From the NCBI GenBank assembly GCA_003508835.1, contig PUFA01000105.1:5890001-5954000 (forward strand): a DNA stretch of 64,000 nucleotides, in the 5' to 3' direction. Under the pieces are notes generated by a model, which ran no database searches, was not told where the DNA came from, and saw nothing but the letters and a program-made list of their open reading frames with translations. A program made the translations under genes and the position numbers. Each line of letters begins with the position of its first letter. The first letter of the stretch is position 1. Below, one piece after another: positions 10,725 to 22,910 of the stretch. The stretch is from Eonycteris spelaea. Its lineage: Eukaryota; Chordata; Mammalia; Chiroptera; Pteropodidae.

Positions 10725-10885
10725 AGAGAAACACCCCTCTCTGAGCCTGTTTTCTGTTCTCTAAAAAAAAAGGATAAAAACTGCATGCCCTGAACATATG
10801 TAAGAATCCAATGTAATACATGCAAAGTGCCTCGCATAGTGCTTGAGCATTTGTATGTACGCAACAAACGATAGTTATTTTTAAG
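10725..10885 (+). mobile_element. MIR SINE, plus orientation
   Basis: Contains CCTCTCTGAGCCTGTTTTCT and then the 3' part GCAAAGTGCCTCGCATAGTG, in MIR order. Confidence 0.7.
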
Positions 10886-10889
10886 ATCA

Positions 10890-10995
10890 TTCTCATCACC
10901 CCATCCTTTGGAGGTTAGTGGAACAGTCATTATCCTGTTTACAGATGAGGAAACCGAGACTAAAATAGGCTCCCGACTTGCCCTAGTTCCAGTCC
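10890..10995 (-). mobile_element. MIR SINE, inverted next to the previous one
   Basis: Contains TTTACAGATGAGGAAACCGA, the inverted MIR core, directly following a plus-oriented MIR. Confidence 0.75.
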
Positions 10996-11659
10996 TGCCT
11001 TTAACTTCGGAAGGACTTGCGACAGGCTAACAAACGGAGACTCATTTACCCTTTCGTAAATACTTAAAGCTATGAATTATCTGGAACATGGTGCTGCAAG
11101 GGAGTGCTGGCTTCGGCCTGAAACTCACACCCCATTTTCTTCCCCTCTTGGCTCTATCCCGCGCCACACAAAGGCTCACACGCATGAGGATACCCCAGTC
11201 TGTACATCAAAACGACCTCGCAAAAGCCCCCTCGGCAATTCCTCCAGCCGTCCAGCCTTGGAACGCCCGGCCTGGGAGTGGCAGGAGAGTTAAGTTCCAA
11301 GGTCCTGGGCGCCCAGAGACTAAGGAACTCCTCGTCCTGTGGGCAGAAGCAAAGGTAGAGCAGAGTCCTTCAAAGCATGGGAAGTAGGCAGGAACCCCTC
11401 ACACCCAGATCCCACAAGCCAGAAAGTTGTTAATTCCAGATGCAAACCCAGCCCTTATCCCCGAATCCTGTGATACGGAATTATATACCCGTGACCTCAG
11501 GTAAGGTATAATAGTGTGTCTTATCTACGGACAAAATGACTAACTCATTCCTAAGCTATCATTTAACTTCAATTAAAGCTAATTTGCCACTATTTATAAT
11601 CTACTTATCTACATATGTCAATAGTGATAATCACCATTTAACATCTAGGACATCTGATA

Positions 11660-11745
11660 CTTGGCACGCAGTGCTGTTTCATTAACATTTGAGCACCAAC
11701 AGTGTGCTAGGTATAAATAACAAGGACAACTGAATTAGACCCGGC
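11660..11745 (-). mobile_element. L2 3' end fragment
   Basis: TTTGAGCACCAACAGTGTGC followed by TAGGTATAAATAACAAGGAC resembles the reverse complement of the L2 3' end. Confidence 0.5.
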
Positions 11746-11916
11746 TCTGCAAATTTGTCAAATACTCTAAATCAAACTGTGTCAACCATCGATAATCAAC
11801 GTGAGCCATCTATATATCATGCTGTATCATAAAGGCAAGTTTTAAAAAAAATGAGAGTTTCTTTGTTCTGTCTCTACAACGATCATATTATTTAGAAAAT
11901 CATTAGAGGATAGATA

Positions 11917-11958
11917 GTTTTAAGTCCAGAAATACATTTTCAATTCTGGACTTAAAAC
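11917..11958. repeat. Perfect 15-bp inverted repeat (hairpin)
   Basis: GTTTTAAGTCCAGAA at 11917-11931 is exactly complementary to TTCTGGACTTAAAAC at 11944-11958, with a 12-nt loop. It is not part of any element I recognise. Confidence 0.95.
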
Positions 11959-12194
11959 CATTCTGCTTGTAAGTTAAAAAACCGTTCATTTTCCAACCGT
12001 AAAATCTAACATCTCTAAATATATCATGTAAATTAGGTGTTTAGAGTCGTCTTTAAAAGTGAGTTAAAATCATTTTTAAACATTCCAGTGACTCCAACTA
12101 TGACATGAGATTAGGGATTGATACATCTATATACCTATACCTATCTGTCTCTCAGAGAGAGAGTCATTTTATTTAAAAACACACACCCACATTG

Positions 12195-12360
12195 ACTAAT
12201 GTTCAGTCCATAAATATTAATTGTGTGAAATGTGCCAGGTACAGGTCTCTCTGCTTTGAATACCAGTGGTGAATAAAGCAAATGTGGTACCTGTGGGAGC
12301 TTGTTCCATGTGCCAGGCACTTGCTCGATTTACTCACTTCACCTAGGAGAATGGTGATAG
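12195..12360 (-). mobile_element. L2 3' end fragment
   Basis: ATGTGCCAGGTACAGGTCTC followed by GAATACCAGTGGTGAATAAA and a 'GTGGGAGCTTG' segment matches an inverted L2 3' end. A second GTGCCAGGCAC copy at about 12310 may be a MIR or L2 piece. Confidence 0.6.
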
Positions 12361-13889
12361 AAAGGATTCTTCAGCAAGCTGCCCTGCTCTGCTAAGACAA
12401 GAGCTTCCTCTGGTTACCATTTTCTCAGATTGTTACAACCCTCCGAAGGCAAAGTCTAGAGCAGAGAGAGGTTGAATTCTATTACAGGCATTCCTCACAT
12501 ACTTCCCCTCCCTGAGAAACATGTTTTTTCTGTTGCTTCTCAGTAACTTCTGCCTTGGAGTCAAGTCAGTAATAATCTCAAGAGAGTGGAAGGCTATCGT
12601 TTAGACACTGTATCATTCTTGGTGAGCACACTCCACTAAGAAATATTGTATTCACCTGCAAATAGCATTCCAGAGAGTCCCTGGTGGAGATTACAGTTAC
12701 AGATGTGCAGAGAGAGAGAAAGATACTGTGGGTTCATAGGATAGAGCTCATGGAACTAGTTAGGTGAAGTGTATCAAAAGCACAATTAGAATCAGACTTT
12801 TCGGTTTGATTTTACAGGTATAAGAAATTCAGTTTCGAAGATGCCGCCCTTGAGTAAAAAGGACACTAATGTAAATGTCATTTAAATGCTTAAGTTTTAG
12901 GATCGATTCTAAGAAAAGACCCATTGTTTCCTGATTTATCAATACTGTTACCTTGTTGTGCCTTGGACATAAAAATAAGTAAATATGTAAATCGAAAAAT
13001 ATTTAAGCCAACAAAACTGTTCTATCTAGTTATGCTGTTGTGTCCCTCACACTGACATAACTATTTTTTTTCATGGATTTATTTGCATTTGAAATATCGG
13101 GCCAGTGGGAGAGAACAACCTTCTTTGTCTCCTTATTGTGAGAAAGCAGTTGCTGACGTTTTTAAGAGGAAACGCATTGTTAAACTTTTGATCCACCTTC
13201 AATTCCTCCTATTGTTGCCTAGTGCTTGACATTTATTTTTATGAATCGCCCTACAGAACTGTCTGTGGTCCAAAATGTTCTGCCAATTTAAAGGGGTTTA
13301 GGTAAAATATACAGATTAAGTTGGGTTTTTTTTTTTTTAATTTGAAAAGAGGTCAAATTAAGGACTTCACTTTAAAACTTAACAATGTACATGGCACTAT
13401 GCAATCAACGAGTACTTAGTGCATAGATTTTAGAAGCCCACGATATCACTGGATATCATGAATGCTCCGGTTAAGAATTCCAAAAATAAAAATAAAAATG
13501 AACTTTAAAAAAAAACCCTTCAATTTCAAACATGCAAAGTTAACCCAGTGAGATAATAACTCTGTCCTAACGGACATTGTATAAAACCATATCTGGGTTT
13601 CTCCAGTTCTGTGAAGGTGATTACACATAACCAAAATTACATCTGTAAGCAAACTGGTGTGCAGTGCAGAATTTGTCACCGTTTTTAAAGAAGAAGAACA
13701 GTTACAATTATTGCCCAGTGCTGGTCTCCACGCGGTGTTCAAGGGTAAATGCAAGTTGCTACAATGCGGCTGTCTACTATAGGAGCCTCAAAATCAGACA
13801 AGGTCATTGCAGCAGGGAAAAAAAAAAAAAAAAAGGCAGTATTCTTGGCCAGCTGTGATTTTTTAAATGGCAATATGCATAATCATTCT

Positions 13890-14000
13890 GAAGTCATGAC
13901 TATTTAATATTTGTTAAATCCAAGACCAGTGCTAGGCACCATGTTACATAAACCATGACAAAGTGCCTATGCGTGGAGCTTACAAATCTAAATCAGGCAA
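13890..14000 (-). mobile_element. L2 3' end fragment
   Basis: AATATTTGTTAAATCCAAGA, GTGCTAGGCACCATG and GTGGAGCTTACAAATCTAAA are in inverted L2 3' order. Confidence 0.6.
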
Positions 14001-14774
14001 CGGAAGTGAAGGGCAGGCAAGGGCGTGGGAAACGCACCGAGGGCCTGCTTGGGAAAGGAGACTATGCTGTCGTATCGTTATTTTAGTTTGAACTGTCGGA
14101 AGGTCCATTATGTTGGAACACAAACATTTAAAGGGCGGCACTCACCGGGAGAAATCTCCTTGCCTTTGTGGGACTTGAAGAAGGAAACTGTAACTAGGAA
14201 ATAGCAAAATAGATCCAGTGAGCGATCCAAAGGAGGAAAACACAAGGAAATGGCCAAAGAAAGAAACTCTGGATGTGGCGTGGGGTATGTTACAGGGACC
14301 GGTAAAGATAACACATAAGATATGGCTCAGAAGAAAATAGAAGTGTCCAGGCCCCTGGGAGGCATACCACAGCTTGTCCTGCCCCGTGTTTCCCTTCCTG
14401 ATCACATAACAGAAATGTGACCAGCGCTAAGTGCTAGTAAGGCGCAGTTGGGTTCCACCTCAGGCTTATCTCACCTACAAGGAATGAGCCTGTGGCGTCA
14501 TAGTTGTTGTCTAGAAGAATCCGGAGATAATTACATCAAGGTAAAGACCAACACAAACCCACAGTACTCCGCCCTGACCTGGCTCAGTGCCTCACGGCAG
14601 GTCAGTGACAAACAGCATAGAAGGGACTGGATTAACCTAACAGAACGTTATCACTTGGCCGGGGGTGGGGGGGGGGATAGGAATGGGAGGAATGCGATCT
14701 GTTATTTTCAGTGGAGGCAAAGAACGCAGCTGTACGTAAGGGTATTCTGGAACAGAAACTATAGGTGCTAAAAC

Positions 14775-14930
14775 CTTCGGATTCTACTCTCAGACGGCCC
14801 TGACTGCAAAAGGCCATTCTGATATACATGAGCTTTGTGACCTTGAAGGAAGAGCTGAACATCTCTGAGCCTCAGTTTCTGCCTTCGGAAAGTGTGATTC
14901 GTAAAGTCTTCCTTGCTAGATTACTGTAAC
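14775..14930 (+). mobile_element. MIR SINE fragment
   Basis: Contains AGCTTTGTGACCTTGAAGGA and CATCTCTGAGCCTCAGTTTC, the diagnostic MIR centre. Confidence 0.8.
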
Positions 14931-16106
14931 TGTGACTCAGAACATAACAGTAAATGTTCTTTATCATCTCCCCTTCTCCCTAAAAGGAAAGAAGCTTTTA
15001 AGCCCAACAGGTTGACCTCATTACCTTTATATACAGAATTTTTAACTTAGGGAACAAAAAATAAGCGTTGATGACTTTGTCGTAAAGAGCCTAGAGCCTC
15101 CAAGGCAAATCATTTGCCATCCGGGCCAGGGGTTCCCAGCTATGGTTGATCAGCATCTTTACTGATGCTGGCTCGGCCGGACGGAGCCGACAGTCTCCAG
15201 AAAGCCTCTCGCGTTCCACAGGGCAGGACAGGGGCTGCTCTTCAGATGTGTCCTTCCTGGGTCTGATGGTGGCTCTGCCTTTATCACATAAGTGAAGTAA
15301 CTAGAACTTTTTACAAATATCGAGTCTCTTGCCAGGTTTCTGTCCATTCCGAAAAAGCAAGGACCGACTTTTGTGCGATTGTCCCACACTTCTCTGGTGT
15401 CAGAGTGATCGATCCCAAATATCAATATGTGTAAATCTACACATAGCACTCGGAAGACTAAATCCAAAACACGTACAATGAGAGCAAATGAACTGGAGAG
15501 ACCCAATGTAGTCACATACAGAGATGACGTTCACAGTGGTCTGCTGGTGATATTGGCAGCTGCCAGATTTTTTAACAGATTTTAAAACCAGATTAATCTG
15601 TGCCTTACCTGGCCCACCCAAGTACCAAAGAACGATGATGCTCCAGGCACCTCTCGGTGCAGCCAAGGTGAGCTGCAGGGTCACGGTCTGAGATTCCCAG
15701 CAGCATCTGAAGCATTTCTTCCACCCATTTATCTTTATGGTGATTTTTAAAATACACTTTCAAGACATGCTTTCTTCAATTTCCTACAACTTCCATCAGA
15801 AACTATGAAACCGTGTGAACACAGAAGCCCCACAGAATTTCTAGAAGGAATCGGAGCAGTAGCACTGGCATTGGCTCCCCAACCAGTTGGCTTTCTCCCC
15901 ACGACATACCACAAGAGATCTCAAAGGACTGTCTACTCGAGGAGCCGAGCTGCCTGATTTGAGCATCTGCAGTGCGTGCTTACACGCGGCGTGCAAAGCC
16001 GGCTGTGGGTCTCTCTCCCCTGGTGCCTGCTGTCATTAGAGAGGGTGTTTCTTTCTGGCCGAGACATTCTGTTCACTCTTCTTTTAAACACAGTGAGATG
16101 AGAATT

Positions 16107-16108
<2 letters not shown>

Positions 16109-16137
<29 letters not shown>
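16109..16137. repeat. (AG)n microsatellite
   Basis: About fourteen AG units. Confidence 0.95.
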
Positions 16138-16140
<3 letters not shown>

Positions 16141-16769
16141 TCTGAAAAGGTTTCGATTCTCCCCTTTCCCCCCATGAAATCAAGCATGAAGCAATGTCCA
16201 GACTAACCAGTCGTCACTGCCACGTGCCCTGAGGTGGGATCCTGTGAAAGGACTCTGGGTCCAGGCTTGCACCAGCTCAAGCGAAGATGGAGACAGGCTC
16301 GATGAAGGGCGTCACCTCTGCGAACAAGGCCAGGCAACCACTGGCGCAGGGGGGGGGGGGAGGGTTGGGGAAGATGGGTATCAAGTTCTGACCACACTTC
16401 TTGCTCCCCTTCGGGAAGAAATTGTGTCCAAGGTGATACCTAGTCCCCACTCTCACCCTCTCGTTTGGGAGATGTTTGAAACACGTATCAAAAATTGCAA
16501 GCAGCTATGGGTTCTAAACAAAGAGTTTTTGGCAACCAATTTCGAAGTTATCTGTTCTTTCTTATATGCGGTTTCTGTCTGGAATTGGGCTCTGAGGCCC
16601 GGGCATATGTTGTGCAAGAAAAATGAGCACGATCAGTGAATACCATCTTTTCTTGTGAAAAGCAAGTCATTGCCAATCAATGCCAGGACTCTTAAAGACC
16701 AAAGTTCTTTCTAAGGCGGCCCCATAATAGGCTCCTGACAATTTATTCATGTAACTAATAAGAAGAGCT

Positions 16770-16960
16770 AAAAGGTATTAAATACTCACTGTTCTATGTC
16801 CTCCAGCTGCATTGTCTTAATTAATCCTCCAAAAGCCTTGCGAAGTGGTTACTATTAGTATACATGTTTTACCATTAGGGGGACAGAGACTTAGAGGGGT
16901 CCCAGAGCCAGGATCTGAACACATACTCCCTGGTGCCGAAGCCCATGTGTGAAGCCCTCG
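16770..16960 (-). mobile_element. MIR SINE, inverted
   Basis: Inverted MIR order: TTAATTAATCCTCCAAAAGC, CATGTTTTACCATTAGGGGG, ACAGAGACTTAGAGG, then GAGCCAGGATCTGAACACAT. Confidence 0.75.
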
Positions 16961-17264
16961 CTGTGGAGGTTCTCAGGTCTTCCCTGACTTATTTCTTAAA
17001 CTTAGAACATCGAGCGCCGTAATTAACCGTTTGCTGATAATTAAGGTGACTTAATCCTCAGCATTATTCTCTTCTCTAGCTCCCAGCCCTGAGACATGTG
17101 ACATCTCCTGAGAAATTTAGTAATGATACGAAAGCCAAATTCCAGCCCCAACGGCAACCCACACCTCTAGGCTTGCCCACAGGACATCTGTACAGAGATG
17201 TCCACAGATACCCCAAAATCAACACGTCCAACAAAAACAAATGAAGTGCTCAGAGAGCAATCTA

Positions 17265-17740
17265 ACAGGGTACGTACAAGAGCTGGATGCAGAAAACTAC
17301 AAAACTCTGATACAGGAAATTCAAAAATGTTTAAGTAAAACGGGGAGATGTACCATGTTCACACATTACAAGACAACATAACGATATCGATTTTCCTCTC
17401 TGTGATTTATCGAATCAATGCAATTCCCATAAATGTTCCATCAGGCTACTTTGTAGATATTGACAATCTGATCCTCAAATTCATGTGGAAAGGCAAAATG
17501 CGTCTGCTAAAAAAGGAATGAAGTCGAAGACTCACCCAGTTTCAAGATGGACAAGACTATATCCATCAAGACAGTGTGGTATTGGCAAAGGCCAGAAGCC
17601 TAGACCAATTGAATAGAGTAGAAAGGCCAGAAATAGACCCCAAAGATAAGATACAGTCACCTGATTTTTGACAAAGCGGCAAAGGTAAGTCAAAGGTGAG
17701 AGGAGACCTTTCAACAAATGGTGCTAGAACAATTTGACGT
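17265..17740 (+). mobile_element. L1 LINE ORF2 fragment, dead
   Basis: Recognisable L1 ORF2 3'-half sequence: CTACAAAACTCTGATACAGG, ATCAATGCAATTCCCATAAA, CAAGACAGTGTGGTATTGGC, CAGAAATAGACCCCAAAGAT, then TTCAACAAATGGTGCTAGAA. Stops and indels interrupt the frame, so it is an old 5'-truncated copy without function. Confidence 0.85.
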
Positions 17741-17769
17741 CCAATGCAAAATCAACATATTTAAATTTG

Positions 17770-17900
17770 AACTCAACATCCTTTCAAATCTTTCCTCCAA
17801 ATAGTCCCATATCTTGGAGAATGACATTACCATCCACCAGAAACACTGGGAGTCATCTTTGACTCACTTTCTCACTTTCAGTCCCTGAGTTCAGTCACCT
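17770..17900 (+). mobile_element. L2 LINE fragment
   Basis: CTGGGAGTCATCTTTGACTC with CCATCCACCAGAAACA resembles the L2 region encoding the end of ORF2. Confidence 0.55.
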
Positions 17901-18399
17901 ATTAGATTATGTTGAGGCGCACAGCCAAACCTGCCCACCCCCTCTACTGCCGGTGACCTAGTTGAAGTACCTTTTCCCTGAACCTTGTGTCTTGTCTCCC
18001 GCCGCCCCCACCCCATTCCTCCTCGAAGGAAAAGCATGGGAATGTCAGAGTGTCCGCGTGGAAGGAGCAGAGGGAACCATTGCTTCTCTGAGCATAATTT
18101 GCAAAAGTGGCACCTTTTCCAGATGTTGTGGAAGAACATGTTGACATGATGGTTTCTACAATCATGATGAGACGAGGTCACAACATTTTAGTCGTGTTGA
18201 AAGAAGGATCATACGGTGTACAGGGAACACAGGCAAAGGGTCAGACCTCTGTCCTGCCAGGTGCCTCGGGTCCAAGGGCATGCTCCGTCCCTGGCGGGAG
18301 CGTGGCCAGTGTCTGGCCCTCAGCCCCGGCCAGCTCCCCTCCTCTTAGAAACTGCCCGGGCCTTTGCACAGAGCGATGTTTTGGCAAAGCAAATCTATT

Positions 18400-18720
18400 A
18401 TTTAATTCTAAAGGTTAGAGTCCTTTGGTGGCTTTCAAACACTTACTGCATAAGGCACAGGCCCCTCTGCAAAATAGTCAAGTGTTCTAGGTGTTCTGGC
18501 CCAGGTATGCCAGTCTAGGTTTTCTCTCCCACCGCCTTCCACCCCCATGACTTCTCCTCCCATCATTCATAGCGACTGGGCCCGGGAGGGTTTACGAAAC
18601 CCTCTGACTCCTTCATGCCTTGCACAGGCACCTCTTGCCTAGAATTCTCTTCTCTACAGAGTTTACCTGTGAAATTCCTACTCCTTCTTCAAGACCTTCC
18701 TGAGCAAAGGTCCGTGGGCA
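18400..18720 (+). mobile_element. L2 LINE 3' fragment
   Basis: TTGGTGGCTTTCAAACACTT, CTAGAATTCTCTTCTCTACA and CTTCAAGACCTTCCTGAGCA occur in L2 3' order. Confidence 0.6.
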
Positions 18721-18729
18721 GATGAGGTT

Positions 18730-18890
18730 ACCTGACTAGGTGGAGCAAGAGTCCGAGATGCCTGAGCTGTAACCTTGTTTCTGTCTCTCCTCATACCGGC
18801 TGTGTGTCTGGCGGCGTCACACGCCTCCCGTGGGCCTCGGGGCCTGTTTCCAGAGGAGGTGATGTTACCAGATAAGGCAGGGGAAGCACC
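18730..18890 (+). mobile_element. MIR SINE, degenerate
   Basis: CCGGCTGTGTGTCTGGCGGC, then CCTCGGGGCCTGTTTCC, is a diverged MIR centre. Confidence 0.45.
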
Positions 18891-19009
18891 TAAGAAGGGC
18901 GTTTGTGGCCTTGACAAAAATGTTCTACCTGAGTAGACTTGCTAACATGTTTTACCCGCGACTTCCATTGCTATGTCCTGCATCTTCCTACTCATTTAGA
19001 TCGACCCCT

Positions 19010-19385
19010 GCCAACTGTTGACCCTCCCTTCCCCTGCCCCCTCCACAAGGATGATTATTCCATTTAGGACTTGCTTGGCATATGACCTCTAGTATTATCG
19101 TTGCTGTTACCATTATAATTACTTTTTATTGTATTATTATTGTTAGTCCCCGATTCCTCACCTCCTCCCGCCCCTGTCAGGCAAATTAGGCTTCTCACTC
19201 CATGCTCCCACGGCAACTCACACGCACCATTATCATAATACTTCTTCCATGTGCCGATGCTTGCCTCTCCAATGACCTCAAACTCCTGAGGACAGGGCCC
19301 ACGTGTTTTCATTCACGTACGTTCCAACCCTCAGGCTGGCACAGCATAGACAGTCACTAAAGTTTTACTAATTGGATGAAGAAAG
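19010..19385 (+). mobile_element. L2 LINE 3' end
   Basis: AACTCCTGAGGACAGGGCCC, CAGGCTGGCACAGCATAGAC and a final AATTGGATGAAGAAAGAAAG match the L2 3' terminus. The part before 19250 is less certain. Confidence 0.6.
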
Positions 19386-20396
19386 AAAGAAAATTAATTC
19401 CGTTGATTAGGAGAATAAAAGAAATATTGCTTTATTGATTCCTAACAGGTTCTGAGCTGCTGGAAAGCTGATGTTATAGAAAAATTTCATCAGAAGAAAC
19501 CAGTTGGCTTTTAAAGGACTGGATTTCCTCAGAAAGCAATCCATTTTGGGCCAATTGACTTCTAGGGTTGATTGAACTCAGGTCTTTTTGTGTTCGTATA
19601 TGTGTGTGCCTAAATCCATTTATCTAAAATGAGACTAGAAACGTTCTTTAAAAATTTAGACTTCTTTGATTAACCTAATAAATCAAAGCTGTAATCTCCC
19701 AAATATCTTACAGACCATGAAAAAAAAAATATTAGCTCCATATAATATTAATTGTGTTTCTTTTGATAGTTGGCATTCTAGTTTGGATGATTATACGGTT
19801 TTCCCCCCTACAGAAAAGTTGAAAAAAGTACATATTTCAACACATTTTTGTGACATTTGCAATCTCTCTCTCTGTCTGTCTCTGTCTATATATATACACA
19901 CAGAACACACGCTTTTTTCTTTTTTGCTGAACAACTTATAAGTTACAAACATGAGGACACTAAACCCTGAAATATTTCAGCATGCACTTCCTACTGATGA
20001 GAACATTTCCTACATAATCACAATACCAGTATAATTCCTAAAAAATTTAATTCAATAATATCTAAAATTCAGTCCATAGTCAAAGACACTCGATTGTCTC
20101 TAAAATACCTTTTTATTATTGGCATGATTCTAGTCAGGGTTCATTTGGTTTCTTCCAGTTTCAAAGGACGGAGAAAGGAACAACAGTAGACTCATGTTTG
20201 TGAACTGCATGAGCAGGGAAAGACGTATTATCTTGTTGGCATGCATATCTAGTACGCATTGTTTGTAGGGCCCTCAGCAAACTGGAGACGTTTAGAGATG
20301 TGTTCATTAGTGGGGAGTTAGAGTAAGCAACAGACTAAACAAGTATTTAGGGCACCATCATAGCAGGGCATTTTTAAAAAGGCTTTGAAAGAATTC

Positions 20397-20451
20397 AAAA
20401 GAAAGAAAAAGGAAGGAAGGGAAGAAGGAAAAAAAAAGAGAGAGAAAGAAA
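20397..20451 (+). repeat. 55-nt homopurine tract
   Basis: An uninterrupted run of A and G, mostly GAAA/GGAA units. Confidence 0.95.
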
Positions 20452-21869
20452 CCGAAACAGTGTCAAAAGGAAAATCAGAATTTGTTAGACTTTATCTTAC
20501 AAATTCCTACTGTTTTTATTTAGACTCTCACGTAGGGGTGGCGCACCCCGATCTTTTCGGTGTTTTGGATTCCTAAGGGTCTGTATCCAAGCCTGGTTAG
20601 CTGCGACAGGGGTCTATGGAAAGACAGTTCTGCATGATTTGAGGGCACCTGACCTAAGCAGAAACAACTATGTGCTGTGACCGTGGTGGGAGTCATCTTT
20701 TCTTCTTAAAGAATTGCAATAGGAGGGTGATACCAACCCCAAAAGTGTCTAAGTTAAAAGTATGTTTGTGGGGGGAATAAAAACTAATTATAATTTTGTA
20801 TATAACAGTATGGGGAATGGATTGTCTCCTAGTAGGCGTGGGGTGATCTCAACCCTGCTTAACACTCAGATGTCAACCACTGTTCTGCTGTCTATGAGGA
20901 CGTTTTCTAACACAAAATAAATTTAGTAGCTTTTCCTTACAGATTTCTAAACTAAATGGTCGCTCTACACTCTATGGTAAGTAATCCACTAACTTCCGTA
21001 ATTATACCTCTCCTCTCTCAGCATACCTCCTTATTTCACACAAAAAAATAACTTATTCTTATTTGTGGTCTTAAGTTTGTAGATAGCCAACTAATTCATA
21101 AAACACAACATGAACACAGGACCTGATCCTTAGTTTTTCAACCAAGCAGCTTTGAGTAACTTCAGCCTTTCCTTAAACCAAAATACCATGCTCACGCTTA
21201 ACTGCACTTACTTGTAACTGTGCAGTTATACTGGGGAATGTTGTCTCCTGTGGTCCCAGAAGCACTTTAAAGTAATGGAAATTACAAAGTACCCTGGAGA
21301 GATTTATGAGAATATTAATTAAAATCAAGTCGTCCTAGTTTTCATCGTTTTTCCAGAATTGCAAAGGATGATGAGTATGGCAAACTGACATGTTTCCGAA
21401 ATATGACTGTTCCTCAAAGCTATGGTTTTACACAAAGTCTAATGAATCTTCAGAAAAAATGATATCTAGCATTTTTACCTCAAAAAATTCCATAATAGTT
21501 TATACTCAGAATACATGAGGGACTCAGCTGAATTAATGACATGTGAAAGAAATTAGGCAATTTCTGACAGTGACTGAGAAATCTGTAGCATTTTATCTCC
21601 CAAGGCATGGCCTCGTCATAGTTTGATATGCATACATAATACACATTAACACTGACAAGAGTTAAGCACACAATTTAAAGAGAAAATTACAGCATTTTGA
21701 ATCAATCTCCCAAATGATTCATAAACACCCAAAGAACTACATTTAAATAGACATGTAAATCTCACAAAATATGAGGAGCCGAGGAATTCAGCTCTGATTA
21801 GGGTACTAAGGGGAAGAATGAAGGAGGCAGGGAGCAGGGAGAGTCAGAGTTTAATTTCATACACAGTCA

Positions 21870-21995
21870 GCGCTTAAGCCGTTGAGCTGAATCAATTATT
21901 AATTCGATTACCTGCTGATTTATAGCCAGGATTATTCCCACAATTTCATTTTCTCATTATGATCAGATTACTTACATGTGAGAAAATGTAATCAG
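21870..21995. promoter_or_regulatory. Candidate conserved element, homeodomain-site cluster
   Basis: A non-repetitive AT-rich stretch dense in TAAT/ATTA cores (AATCAATTATTAATTCGATT) plus GGATTA at about 21929 and GATTAC twice. It looks like a developmental enhancer core, but this is inference from motif density only. Confidence 0.25.
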
Positions 21996-22157
21996 AAAAA
22001 TGTGGACTAAACGTACATACGTGGCTTATCTGAAGACAATGTTTTAGCATTCCCAGACTGTCACCAAATACCCTTCCTCCTTTGCACCCCTGGTCTTGAG
22101 TCCCCTCATCGTTGTTGAGCTATATTTGTTCGATGCTCCTGACACTTTCTTAGGTCC

Positions 22158-22221
22158 AAAAACAAAACAAAACAAAACAAAACTAACTCTCTCTCTCTCT
22201 GTCTCTGTCTCTCTGTCTCTG

Positions 22222-22274
<53 letters not shown>
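22158..22274. repeat. (AAAAC)5 followed by (CT)/(GTCTCT) repeat
   Basis: Five AAAAC units end at about 22183, followed from 22187 by pyrimidine repeats alternating CT and GTCTCT. Confidence 0.95.
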
Positions 22275-22277
<3 letters not shown>

Positions 22278-22289
22278 ACTTCTATCTGA

Positions 22290-22615
22290 CACTTGCTACT
22301 TTCCTTAAAACCTCACCACTAATCCATGTATTTTCCAGACTTGGAATGTGGAAATCATCCTCAGTGTCTCTTTCTCGGGAACCACATACAATCGATCTAG
22401 TGCCACTGATTTGCCTCCTTCACATCTCCTTAATCTCCATTCCCCACCCTATTTGTCAGCCTCTGAGTGGACTTCCCTTTCCTCGAAACCTTTCGGCCGT
22501 GATAAATATATCTAACTGGCCAGTCTAGCTAAATAAAAATGGAATCTAAACCTTTCACAACCCGGCCCCCGTTTGCTCTTCATGTTATAGTGTCTGTTAC
22601 TTTTCTCCCATTCCA
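22290..22615 (+). mobile_element. Possible L2 LINE fragment
   Basis: GAAATCATCCTCAGTGTCTC, CACATCTCCTTAATCTCC and ATGGAATCTAAACCTTTC fit the L2 ORF2/3' layout loosely. Confidence 0.4.
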
Positions 22616-22617
22616 AG

Positions 22618-22796
22618 TGCCACGGACTGAACTGTGTCCCTTCCAAATTCAAGAAACCATAGTCCTCAGTGTAACTGATATTTAGACATAGGGCCTTCAG
22701 GAGGTAGTTAAGGTTAAGTGAGGTCATAAAGGTGGGACTCTCATCTAATTGGATTGATGGCCTAATAATAACATTAATTTTAAAAAAGAGAAAAAT

Positions 22797-22892
<96 letters not shown>

Positions 22893-22910
22893 GAAAGGTG
22901 AATTGTCAGA
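22618..22910 (+). mobile_element. ERVL/MaLR-type LTR fragment
   Basis: CACGGACTGAACTGTGTCCC, GACATAGGGCCTTCAGGAGG and TTAAGTGAGGTCATAAAGGT are typical of a common mammalian ERVL/MaLR-class LTR. Its 3' half is replaced by the CT/AC microsatellite. It is a lone, decayed LTR with no viral gene nearby. Confidence 0.7.
22801..22889. repeat. Compound microsatellite (TC)26(AC)18
   Basis: A 52-bp TC run passes directly into about 37 bp of AC repeat, within the LTR fragment. Confidence 0.95.

Larger units (their letters stand above)
8690..22600. other. Intergenic DNA, RAPGEF2-proximal segment
   Basis: Upstream of RAPGEF2. It holds L2 copies (long one at about 9.7-10.6 kb), a back-to-back MIR pair near 10.8 kb, further MIRs, an L1 ORF2 fragment at 17.3-17.7 kb and several microsatellites. 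No exon with homology and splice sites was seen. The stretches 12.4-13.9, 15.0-16.7 and 19.4-21.8 kb contain nothing I can name apart from the simple repeats listed. Confidence 0.7.

Noticed and set aside
14521..14545. ATAATTACATCAAGGTAAAG as a possible SPMIP2 exon 2 start (DNYIK)
   Set aside because: It lies 42 kb upstream of exon 1, has no acceptor and no continuing homology; the resemblance is chance.
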